Assembly: GCF_019890635.1 (NCBI RefSeq)
Contig: NZ_JAIOAB010000005.1
Coordinates: forward strand, 62,001 to 126,000
Length of the DNA stretch: 64,000 bases
DNA from: Streptomyces sennicomposti
GTDB lineage: Bacteria; Actinomycetota; Actinomycetes; Streptomycetales; Streptomycetaceae
Direction of reading: 5' to 3'
Of this stretch, positions 1 to 7,937 are shown one piece after another (the first letter of the stretch is position 1; every line of letters begins with the position of its first letter). The translations under genes were made by a program, and so were the position numbers. The notes under the pieces were generated by a model. The model ran no database searches. It was given only the letters and a program-made list of their open reading frames with translations, and was not told where the DNA came from.

Positions 1-1
1 C

Positions 2-889
<888 letters not shown>

Positions 890-971
890 CGCGGGGGCAA
901 CGTCGGTGAAGCGGTACCGATATACGGACGCGTCAGGCTGAACGACGTACGGCCGTGCGGGTGCCGTGGAC

Positions 972-999
972 GGGCCGGGGGCGCTTGCGCCCCCGGCCC
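972..999. terminator. Hairpin terminator between convergent ABC ATPase and S9 peptidase genes
   Basis: A perfect 13-bp GC stem (972-984 with 987-999) and a TT loop lie between two convergent genes, so it can serve both strands. There is no U-tract, as is usual in Streptomyces. Confidence 0.6.
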
Positions 1000-1019
1000 G
1001 GTGCCGTGTGCGCGGGGGC

Positions 1020-3155
1020 TCAGCCGAGGCCCAGCGACCGCTTCAGGAAGTCGACCTGGAGCAGCAGCAGGTTCTCCGCGACCTGTTCCTGCGGGGTCAT
1101 ATGGGTGACCCCGGACAGCGGCAGCACCTCGTGCGGCCGGCCGGCGGCGAGCAGCGCGGAGGACAGCCGGAGCGCGTGGGCGACGACCACGTTGTCGTCG
1201 GCGAGGCCGTGCACGATCATCAGCGGCCGGTGCGGCTCGGCGGCCTCGGCCAGCCCGTCGTCGGTGACCAGCGAACTCTTCGCGTACGCCGCCGGGTCGG
1301 CGGCCGGGTCGCCGAGGTACCGCTCGGTGTAGTGGGTGTCGTACAGCCGCCAGTCGGTGACCGGGGCGCCCGCGATGCCCGCGTGGAAGACGTCGGGGCG
1401 GCGCAGCACGGCCAGCGCGGAGAGGTAACCGCCGTAGGACCAGCCGCGGATCGCGACCCGGGTCAGGTCCAGCGGGTAGCGCTCGGCGAGGTCGTGCAGG
1501 GCGTCGATCTGGTCGTCCAGGGTGACCGTGAAGTCGCGGTGGATCGCCTTCTCCCAGGCGGGGGAGCGGCCCGGGGTGCCGCGCCCGTCGGCGACGACCA
1601 CCGCGAAGCCCTGGTCGGCGAACCACTGGGAGGTGAGGTGCGCGTTGTGCGCGGCGACCACGCGGGCGGCGTGCGGGCCGCCGTAGGGGTCGAGCAGGAC
1701 GGGCAAGGGCCGTTCGGCCCCGTTGTCCTTGTCACGCGGGTAGTCCGTAGGCATAAGCACGGCGCACGGAATTTTGCGTGCGCCCCCCTCGGTGAGGGTC
1801 ACGCGCGGGGAGAATCCGGGGTCCGCCGCGTGCGAGGCGATGGTCGCCACATGCTTTCCGTCCCGCAGCACCCGGACCCGGGCGCCCGGCCGGTCCAGCG
1901 TGGCGGTGGCCAGGACGGTCACGCCCCCCGCGCGCACGGCCGAGTGCACGCCGGGCTCCTGACTCACGCGCTCCCAGCCCAGCTCGTTGACCCGGTAGAC
2001 GTGCACCTCGCCGGTCTCCGGAGCGGTCGCCTCCGCCCCGGCCGAGGCGGAGACCAGCACGTCGTCGGCGGTGACGTCGAGAACCGCCCGGACGTGCAAC
2101 TGCGCCCCGGTGAGCGGCCGTTCGCCCACCGCGAGGACCCGCGCGCCCCCCTCGTCGGCGATCCGGACCAGGTGCCCGGACGGACTCCAGCACGGCGAAC
2201 CGGGGAAAAGATCAAGCCAAGTTGCGTCCTCGTCGGCGTGCACCATCCGGGTCTGCCCGGAGTCCGGGTCCACGGCCAGATAGAGCTGGCTGCGCTGGTC
2301 GCGCGCCTGCACGAGCAGCAGCGGCGCACCCGCCGCTGACCAGTGCACTCGCGCGAGATACGGGTAGCGGGCGCGGTCCCAGACCACCTCCGTGCGGGCC
2401 CCGTCCAGGCCGATCACGAACAGCCGCACGTCCGCGTTCGCGGTGCCCGCCGCCGGGTAACGCACCTGGCCGGGCGCCTGCTCGGGCCGCGCGGGATTTG
2501 AGATCCACCACTGCTGCACCGGCGTGTCGTCCACCCGCGCCACCAGCAGCCGGTCCGACTCCGGCGCCCACCAGAAGCCCCGGGCGCGGTCCATCTCCTC
2601 GGCCGCGATGAACTCCGCGAGCCCGTAGGCGACCGACTCCGACTCCGGTTCCGCCAGCGCCCGGTCGCCGTCCCCCTCGGCGCCCACCACGCGCAGCGCC
2701 CCGCCGGCGACGTACGCGACGTGCCGCCCGTCCGGCGACGGACGCGGGTCGATCACCGGTCCGGTGACGGACAGTTCACGCGTGGTCGCGGCCCGCAACT
2801 CCGCCGTGAAAAGCCGCCCTGACAAGGCGAAAGACGCCAACTCGACGGCTGTGTCAGTGGCATATCCGACGATGCCCGCGCCGCCCTCGCGGGTGCGCTC
2901 GCGGCGGGCCCGCTCCTCGGGCGACAGATCCTCCGTGGACCCGCCGAGCAGAGCGCGCGGGTCGGCCGCGACCCGCTCCTGGAGGTCGTCCAGATCGAGG
3001 ACCCGCAGCGCGTTCGCCCGGTCCGTACCGGAGTCGGAGCGCAGGAACACGACCCGGGAGGCGTCGGGGGCCACCGTGAACGCGCGCGGCGCGCCGAGGG
3101 TGAACCGCAGGGTGCGGGCGTGCCGTCGGGGGAAGGAGACAGGCTCTGTCGTCAT
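1020..3155 (-). CDS. S9 family prolyl oligopeptidase / dipeptidyl peptidase IV-like serine peptidase
   Basis: This 711-residue protein has an N-terminal DPP IV-type beta-propeller and a C-terminal alpha/beta-hydrolase peptidase domain. The catalytic triad is visible as Ser573 (GWSYGG), Asp653 (HGLADDN) and His685 (SGVTH). It lacks a signal peptide, so it should act in the cytoplasm on short peptides, which fits its position beside a peptide importer. An upstream in-frame start at 3233 would add 26 residues. I chose the ATG at 3155 because the family sequence begins there (MTTEPVSFPRRHARTL) and a -10 box (TATGGT) lies 6 nt upstream with no Shine-Dalgarno sequence, suggesting a leaderless message. 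Specificity for X-Pro is inferred from the family. Confidence 0.93.
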   Translation of the reverse strand: MTTEPVSFPRRHARTLRFTLGAPRAFTVAPDASRVVFLRSDSGTDRANALRVLDLDDLQERVAADPRALLGGSTEDLSPEERARRERTREGGAGIVGYATDTAVELASFALSGRLFTAELRAATTRELSVTGPVIDPRPSPDGRHVAYVAGGALRVVGAEGDGDRALAEPESESVAYGLAEFIAAEEMDRARGFWWAPESDRLLVARVDDTPVQQWWISNPARPEQAPGQVRYPAAGTANADVRLFVIGLDGARTEVVWDRARYPYLARVHWSAAGAPLLLVQARDQRSQLYLAVDPDSGQTRMVHADEDATWLDLFPGSPCWSPSGHLVRIADEGGARVLAVGERPLTGAQLHVRAVLDVTADDVLVSASAGAEATAPETGEVHVYRVNELGWERVSQEPGVHSAVRAGGVTVLATATLDRPGARVRVLRDGKHVATIASHAADPGFSPRVTLTEGGARKIPCAVLMPTDYPRDKDNGAERPLPVLLDPYGGPHAARVVAAHNAHLTSQWFADQGFAVVVADGRGTPGRSPAWEKAIHRDFTVTLDDQIDALHDLAERYPLDLTRVAIRGWSYGGYLSALAVLRRPDVFHAGIAGAPVTDWRLYDTHYTERYLGDPAADPAAYAKSSLVTDDGLAEAAEPHRPLMIVHGLADDNVVVAHALRLSSALLAAGRPHEVLPLSGVTHMTPQEQVAENLLLLQVDFLKRSLGLG

Positions 3156-3161
3156 GCCCTG

Positions 3162-3167
3162 ACCATA
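3162..3167 (-). promoter_or_regulatory. -10 box of leaderless S9 peptidase gene
   Basis: TATGGT on the minus strand, 6 nt before the ATG at 3155, places the likely transcription start on the A of the start codon. The -35 region is weak. Confidence 0.45.
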
Positions 3168-3341
3168 TTGGCCATGCGCCCCCTTGTACGACTGTGCGCG
3201 GGCTGGTGCGCGCGTGCGGATAGTTATGATCAATAGCGCACAGTGGGTATGAACGACGTGCCCGTTGTGTGGAGTTCCCTAGCCCCCATAGTCCGACCCC
3301 CGACACCCCCCGCGTCCTGGGATCTTTGGAGGTGAGCCGCC

Positions 3342-3536
3342 GTGGCACTCTCGATTTCGGCGGTGGTGCTGCTGGCGATCATCGTCTTCTTGTTGATCAA
3401 GAAGTCCGGACTGAAAGCAGGGCACGCCATCGTGTGCATGCTGCTCGGCTTCTACCTCGCCTCGTCGACGATCGCACCCACGATCAGCGATCTCACGACG
3501 AACATCGCGGGGATGATCGGCAGCATCAAGTTCTGA
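3342..3536 (+). CDS. Small conserved membrane protein
   Basis: A 64-residue protein with two hydrophobic segments (about residues 3-20 and 28-48) around a short positively charged KKSGLK loop. It starts with GTG, preceded by a good GGAGG site at 3328-3332. No catalytic motif is visible. It appears to be a stand-alone gene, and similar short membrane proteins are common in Streptomyces. Function is unknown. Confidence 0.75.
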   Translation: MALSISAVVLLAIIVFLLIKKSGLKAGHAIVCMLLGFYLASSTIAPTISDLTTNIAGMIGSIKF

Positions 3537-3684
3537 GCCGCCGGGCCGACTTGCTCCGCGCTTCCGCCGTGGGACGGGCTGAGTACCCGTCCCGGGCGGA
3601 GTGAGTACCGGCGCGTATTGCCGGGGCGTCCCCCGTGCGGCCAGGCTTTCCTTCCCGAAGGCGACGACGGAAGGAACCCCCGCG

Positions 3685-4044
3685 ATGGACCCCAGGACGT
3701 ACGCGCGGCTGTACGGCCCTCACGTGCCGGTACGGCGCACCGCGCGCCCTGCCGTCGTGGTGCTGGCCGTCGTGCTGTGGACTCTCACCCTGCTGCCGCT
3801 CGCCGGGCTGACGGCCTACATCGTCCTCGTGACCGCGTGGGGCGCGGCGGAGGGCGAGGCCGTCGGCGGCTTCCTCCTGTGGTACTTCCTCCCCTTGGCC
3901 ATCGCTGCGGGCGTGCTGACCGCGCTCGCCTTCGTCCCGCCCGTCCGCCGCATGGCATGGGACAGCCGCCTGCTCCTCCTGGGAGCGGCGGCCGGCCCGG
4001 TGCTCATGGTGTTCACCGCGGGCCTGTGGGTGCTCGCGGTGTGA
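3685..4044 (+). CDS. Integral membrane protein of unknown function
   Basis: A 119-residue protein with three predicted membrane segments at about residues 25-45, 60-80 and 95-115. The ATG at 3685 follows a GAAGGA site. An upstream in-frame ATG-like start at 3601 would add 28 unstructured residues and is less likely. No recognised domain. The gene is convergent with the DUF397 gene, with only 5 bases between stop codons. Confidence 0.7.
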   Translation: MDPRTYARLYGPHVPVRRTARPAVVVLAVVLWTLTLLPLAGLTAYIVLVTAWGAAEGEAVGGFLLWYFLPLAIAAGVLTALAFVPPVRRMAWDSRLLLLGAAAGPVLMVFTAGLWVLAV

Positions 4045-4049
4045 AGGGG

Positions 4050-4322
4050 TTACGCCTCGGCGGCGTAGGTGACGAAGCCGCTCCAGGCGGCCGGCGGGAA
4101 CGCCAGCCGGGGACCCTGGAGGTTCTTGGAGTCACGGACGTGGATGGTGCTGGGTTCGGTGGCGACCTCTACGCAGGAGTCGCCCTCCGGGCCACTGCTG
4201 TAGCTGCTCTTGAACCAGTCCAGAGCGACTTCCACGCAGGAGTCGCCCTCGCTGCTGCTGCTGTAGCTGCTCTTGAACCACATCATGTCGGAGGTGCCCT
4301 TGGGCGAGGTGATGCGGGTCAT
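4050..4322 (-). CDS. DUF397 protein with internally duplicated N-terminal motif
   Basis: This 90-residue protein belongs to the DUF397 family, small proteins encoded beside XRE/Scr1-type regulators and implicated in Streptomyces developmental or antibiotic regulation (BldB-like sets). The motif FKSSYSS.EGDSCVEVA occurs twice in tandem (about residues 16-33 and 37-54) before the usual RDSKNLQGPRLAF...W core. A single copy is normal for the family. The duplication is also clear in the DNA, with a 63-bp period. Its start overlaps the stop of the upstream regulator gene (ATGA), so the two are translationally coupled. It may act as a toxin-like or modulator partner of that regulator; this is inference. 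Confidence 0.9.
   Translation of the reverse strand: MTRITSPKGTSDMMWFKSSYSSSSEGDSCVEVALDWFKSSYSSGPEGDSCVEVATEPSTIHVRDSKNLQGPRLAFPPAAWSGFVTYAAEA
4171..4288 (-). repeat. 63-bp tandem duplication inside the DUF397 gene
   Basis: Two 21-codon units repeat with a 63-bp period; for example, tagctgctcttgaacca recurs at 4201 and 4264 on the plus strand. Confidence 0.8.
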
Positions 4323-5203
4323 GTCTCCCTCAGCAGTTCCTTGATGAACACAGCCGACGCGCGGGGCGTGAGGGCCTGCGTCCGGATGATTCCATACCGG
4401 AGTTCCAGGATACGGAGAGACCTGGGATCGGAGACCGGGCGGCCGTTGGCAACGGCTTGGGAGCGTCCCACCATGGAGCCGTCCTCGAACTTCAGAACCT
4501 CGATGCCGCCAGCCAGGCCCGCGTGCTCCTCGTGGTCCATCGGCATCACTTGCAGCTCGACGTTCCGCAGTTCACCGATCTCAAGCAGGTGCTCCAGTTG
4601 CTTGCGGAGATTTGCCTTCCCACCCAGAGGGCGCCGCAGGGACCACTCTTCCAGGACGAAGCTGATCTCAGGCGCTGGGTCGCGTTCGAAGATGGCCTTG
4701 CGGGCCACGCGGGCGGCGATGAACCGCTCCACCTCATCCGTCGAGTAGGCGGGACGCCGCATGAGCAGCAGCCCGCGGGCGTACTCCGGCGTCTGCAGCA
4801 ATCCGTGGATGTTCAGCGGATCGTAGAGCTGAAGCTCCACCGCCCGGCTTTCCATCTGTGCCAGGTCTCGAACCTTCTTCGGATACCGAACCCTCTTCAC
4901 GTCCTCCTTCATCGCCTCCACGAGGCCGTCCGCGCGGAGGATCTTCTCCGAGGTGTCCAGGTAGTCCGGGCGCGGAATCCGCTTGCCGGATTCGACCTTG
5001 TACACCATGTCCTCGCCGTAGCCCACGGCCTTGGCGAAGTCGGTGACGCGCATCCCGATCGCCTCGCGCCGCAGCCTCAACTGCCGTCCCACCGTGGCGA
5101 TGACGGCCAGTGCCCAGTCGTCGTCCGGATCCACCTCCCAACCCGGCTCGTCGGGTTCCTCCGTACCGCCGCCCTCGGGTCGTACCGCCTCGTCGATGGA
5201 CAT
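4319..5203 (-). CDS. XRE-family (Scr1/WhiJ-like) helix-turn-helix regulator with DUF5753 domain
   Basis: A 294-residue DNA-binding regulator. An acidic N-terminal linker is followed by an XRE helix-turn-helix at about residues 40-95 (LRREAIGMRVTDFAKAVG...ESGKRIPR), then the DUF5753 ligand or partner domain (IHGLLQTPEYAR, ERDPAPEISFVLEEWSLRRP) to the C-terminus. The ATG at 5203 has a GGAGGGG site 8 nt upstream; an in-frame GTG at 5323 is possible but lacks one. It is coupled to the DUF397 gene and divergent from an anti-sigma-type ATPase at 5360. This is the standard whiJ/bldB/abaA-like set that Streptomyces genomes carry in many paralogues. Targets unknown. Confidence 0.92.
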   Translation of the reverse strand: MSIDEAVRPEGGGTEEPDEPGWEVDPDDDWALAVIATVGRQLRLRREAIGMRVTDFAKAVGYGEDMVYKVESGKRIPRPDYLDTSEKILRADGLVEAMKEDVKRVRYPKKVRDLAQMESRAVELQLYDPLNIHGLLQTPEYARGLLLMRRPAYSTDEVERFIAARVARKAIFERDPAPEISFVLEEWSLRRPLGGKANLRKQLEHLLEIGELRNVELQVMPMDHEEHAGLAGGIEVLKFEDGSMVGRSQAVANGRPVSDPRSLRILELRYGIIRTQALTPRASAVFIKELLRET

Positions 5204-5318
5204 GCCGCGCCCCTCCGTCGTGCCACGCCGAACTGTCACGTGCCTGCCCGCAGGGTCGCCGTCGACAGTCCGGACAGCACCGGACAACCGATGGACAGTG
5301 ACCGTACGTATGCGGGCG

Positions 5319-5359
5319 ATCACTCATCACGGTAAGCCGATTCGGCCACTCTGAGTGAT
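5319..5359. promoter_or_regulatory. Inverted repeat immediately before the ATPase start codon
   Basis: The perfect 8-bp arms atcactca (5319-5326) and tgagtgat (5352-5359) are separated by 25 bases and end right at the GTG of the ATPase gene, in the divergent promoter region. A binding site for the neighbouring XRE protein is a plausible role. Confidence 0.35.
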
Positions 5360-5827
5360 GTGAATCAGGAAATCACCGCAGGCACTTCTCAAGTGGCCGT
5401 CCCCGTCCGCAACTTCAGCGTGCTGCTGTCGTGCACCCCGCGAGGGGCCCGTCTGGCCCGGCTGTTCGCCGTGGAACAGCTACGGAGCTGGGACATCCCG
5501 CAGGAGGCGGCGAGTCATGTCGTGGCCGAGCTGGCGGCCAACGCGGCCACGCACGGCCGGGTGCCCGGCCGCAGCTTCCGGCTGACGCTGTACGTGGTCG
5601 GCGGCACGCTCCGGATCGAGGTCAGCGACACGCGGGGCGACCGGCGGCCGGAGCTGAGGGAGCCGGACGCGGCCGGCGAGTCGGGGCGGGGGCTGCTGCT
5701 GGTGGAGGCGCTGGCCGACCGCTGGGGGGTGGCGGAGGAGCGGTTCCCGCGCAAGACGGTCTGGGCCGAACTGAGCCTGTCGCCACCGGAACCCGGATTC
5801 CCGCGCTCCGGTGGCGTCGGCGACTGA
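5360..5827 (+). CDS. ATP-binding protein of the anti-sigma-factor (RsbW/HATPase) type
   Basis: A 155-residue GHKL-fold ATPase with the N-box ELAANAATHG at about residues 55-64, G1 box EVSDTRG and G2 box GESGRGLLLVEALADRWG. Proteins of this size in Streptomyces are usually anti-sigma serine kinases or relatives. It is divergent from the XRE/DUF397 pair, matching the abaA-like gene sets. The GTG at 5360 has no clear ribosome site. The last 25 residues are Pro/Gly-rich and probably disordered. Partner sigma factor or anti-anti-sigma factor is not in the window. Confidence 0.88.
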   Translation: MNQEITAGTSQVAVPVRNFSVLLSCTPRGARLARLFAVEQLRSWDIPQEAASHVVAELAANAATHGRVPGRSFRLTLYVVGGTLRIEVSDTRGDRRPELREPDAAGESGRGLLLVEALADRWGVAEERFPRKTVWAELSLSPPEPGFPRSGGVGD

Positions 5828-5954
5828 AAGACCAAGGACGACGGGGAAGAAAACACCCGACCAAGCCCCACCCCTCCCGCCCGTGGAGTGCGCTCACTCG
5901 GGCGGGTGAACATCCGGCTCGGGCGGTTTCGGCGGCCCCCGGCGGCTCCGCGCT

Positions 5955-6141
5955 CGGCGACACAACCACAGAGCGGCTGCTGCTCTCCGCCCGCGACGCG
6001 GCGCACCTCGCGCCGGGGGTGGCGGCCTGGCTGGAGCGGGAGGTCGGCCCGGCGGCCGTACGCCGGGCGCCGACGGCGGACCTGCCGTCCGAGGGCCCGC
6101 CCCGCTACCAGGACGAGCGCGCCGCAGAAGCCGGCGTCTGA
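5955..6141 (+). pseudogene. Possible C-terminal remnant of a helix-turn-helix accessory protein
   Basis: One frame reads ERLLLSARDAAHLAPGVAAW followed by LEREVGPAAVRRAPTADLPSEG before a stop at 6141. This resembles, from memory, the C-terminus of Streptomyces accessory HTH proteins, where a RHPAALLAHRL continuation would be expected. No start codon or N-terminal domain can be found upstream, so I treat it as a decayed fragment. Confidence 0.3.
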
Positions 6142-6169
6142 GCGAGCCGCGGAACTCTGGAGGAACCTG

Positions 6170-6412
6170 GTGGCCGTGGACCTCTCCTTCTACAAGTCGT
6201 ACCTCTCGGAAGAGATCCGTGACGAGGGCCGCGCCCAGCGGGGCGCCGAGGACATCCTGCTCGTCCTGGAGACCCGTGGCATCGACGTCCCCGACGACAT
6301 CCGCGGGCGGATCACCGCGTGCGACGACCCCGAACTGCTGCGGCGCCGGCTCGCCCGTGCCGTCACCGTGCCCTCCGCCCACGAGATCTTCGCCCAGGAG
6401 GACGACGGCTGA
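6170..6412 (+). pseudogene. C-terminal remnant of an Rpn/YhgA-like (PD-(D/E)XK-type) family protein, or a short derived ORF
   Basis: The 80 codons from GTG 6170 (GGAGG 6 nt upstream) read FYKSYLSEEIRDEGRAQ, then an ILLVLETRGIDVPDDIRGRI stretch and a PSAHEIFAQE end. These are the last third of a roughly 300-residue Streptomyces protein family related to transposase-like Rpn nucleases. The nuclease domain is absent and the similarity continues upstream of the GTG without a start. It could still be expressed as a small protein, but a truncated gene is the simpler reading. Confidence 0.5.
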
Positions 6413-6434
6413 GGGGCCGCGCGGTCGCGCCTCG

Positions 6435-6440
6435 TAGGGT
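6435..6440 (+). promoter_or_regulatory. -10 box of leaderless mshB
   Basis: TAGGGT ends 6 nt before the mshB ATG and no Shine-Dalgarno sequence is present, so transcription probably starts at the start codon. Confidence 0.5.
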
Positions 6441-6446
6441 GGTCCC

Positions 6447-7349
6447 ATGACGGAACTGCCCTCCCGGCGTCTGCTGCTGGTGCACGCGCACCCGGACGAC
6501 GAGTCGATCAACAACGGCGTGACCATGGCCCGGTACGCGGCCGAGGGCGCGCTGGTGACCCTGGTGACCTGCACCCTGGGGGAGCGGGGCGAGGTGATCC
6601 CGCCCGGGCTGCGGCACCTGACCGGCGCGGCGCTCGGCGCCCACCGCCGCACGGAACTCGCCGACGCCATGCGCGAACTGGGCGTCACCGACGTCCGGCT
6701 GCTCGGCGGCGCCGGACGGTACCGGGACTCCGGGATGATGGGCCTGCCCGACAACGACGACCCCGACTGCTTCTGGCAGGCCGACCTCGACGAGGCCGCC
6801 GGACACCTCGTCGCCGTCATCCGCGAGGTGCGCCCGCAGGTCCTCGTCACCTACGACGACCACGGCGGCTACGGCCACCCCGACCACATCCAGGCCCACC
6901 GCGTCGCCATGCGCGCCGCGGACCTCGCCGCCGACCCGGCCGTACGGCCCGACCTCGGCGCGCCCTGGCGGATCGCCCGGGTGTACTGGAACCGGACGCC
7001 GCGCGCCGTCGCCGAGGAGGCCTTCGCACGGCTCCAGGACGCGCTGCCCGCGCTGCCGTTCGACAAGTGCGCCGCCGTGGACGACGTACCCGGCGTCGTC
7101 GCCGACGACCGGATCACCGCCCGGATCGAGGGCCGGCCCGCGCACGCCGCCGCCAAGGCCGCCGCGATGGCCGCCCACGCCACCCAGATCGAGGTCGCCG
7201 GCGCGAGCTTCGCGCTCTCCAACGAGCTGGCCCAGCCCCTGTTCACCACCGAGTACTACGAAGCGGTGCGCGAGGACGGGCCCACCGGCCCCGCCGACGG
7301 CGCCGTCCGGACCGATCTCTTCGCCGGGATCGAGGAGGAGACGTCATGA
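6447..7349 (+). CDS. mshB: N-acetyl-1-D-myo-inositol-2-amino-2-deoxy-glucopyranoside deacetylase (MshB), mycothiol biosynthesis
   Basis: This 300-residue zinc amidohydrolase removes the acetyl group from GlcNAc-inositol, giving GlcN-inositol for ligation to cysteine in mycothiol synthesis. The PIG-L/LmbE signature AHPDDE lies at residues 14-19 (His15 and Asp18 as zinc ligands, Asp17 catalytic) and HPDH at 144-147 supplies the third ligand, matching the spacing in the mycobacterial enzyme. Family-typical elements [13 protein letters not shown] and WRIARVYW are present. Its stop overlaps the start of a membrane protein gene (ATGA). Confidence 0.97.
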   Translation: MTELPSRRLLLVHAHPDDESINNGVTMARYAAEGALVTLVTCTLGERGEVIPPGLRHLTGAALGAHRRTELADAMRELGVTDVRLLGGAGRYRDSGMMGLPDNDDPDCFWQADLDEAAGHLVAVIREVRPQVLVTYDDHGGYGHPDHIQAHRVAMRAADLAADPAVRPDLGAPWRIARVYWNRTPRAVAEEAFARLQDALPALPFDKCAAVDDVPGVVADDRITARIEGRPAHAAAKAAAMAAHATQIEVAGASFALSNELAQPLFTTEYYEAVREDGPTGPADGAVRTDLFAGIEEETS

Positions 7350-7744
7350 GCCCGTCCCGCCGCGAGCCCGCCCAGGGCGGCCCGCTGCTCGCCCAGCCCC
7401 TCAAACCGCCGTCCGCCGGACGCGCCGCCGCCTACCTGGGACTCTTCGTGCTCGGCGCGGTCGTCGGGCTCGCCGGGGCGCTGCTGCAGGCCGCCTGGTT
7501 CCCGGGCGGGCTGCTGCTCGCGCTGGCCGGTTCGGCCGGGCTGTTCCTCGGCGGGGCGCGGGCCGCCCGCAGCCGGGGCGGGGCGGTGGCGGGCGCGGCC
7601 GGCTGGCTGATCGCCGTCATGCTGCTGACCGCCAGTCGCCCGGAAGGGGACTTCCTGTTCGCGGCGGGCGGAGGCTCCTATCTCTTCCTGCTCGGCGGCA
7701 TGGCGTTGGCTGTGATCTGTGCCACTTTGGGGCGTGGCCGGTAA
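7346..7744 (+). CDS. Four-helix membrane protein coupled to mshB (DUF6113-like)
   Basis: A 132-residue protein with a basic, Pro-rich N-terminal tail of about 25 residues, then four hydrophobic segments at roughly 27-47, 52-70, 80-97 and 105-125. The ATG overlaps the mshB stop and an AGGAGGAG site lies just upstream inside mshB, so the two are co-translated. From memory this pairing with mshB is conserved in Streptomyces. No catalytic residues are evident; a role in mycothiol metabolism is only suggested by position. Confidence 0.8.
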   Translation: MSPSRREPAQGGPLLAQPLKPPSAGRAAAYLGLFVLGAVVGLAGALLQAAWFPGGLLLALAGSAGLFLGGARAARSRGGAVAGAAGWLIAVMLLTASRPEGDFLFAAGGGSYLFLLGGMALAVICATLGRGR

Positions 7745-7937
7745 CCGCGGTGGCCACGGCGTCCGACTTGGTGATGGACGTACCACTTCTTCCCATCACT
7801 CCCGTGCGCGTCCGGTGTGGTTTTCCACAACGGTCCCGGGATAGGCGTGGGAAGCGGCCAGTATGGTGGTGCGCGCCGCCGAGCTGCCCGCAGAGTGAGG
7901 TCGTGACGGGCGGCGGAGCCAACCGGGAGAACCTGCC

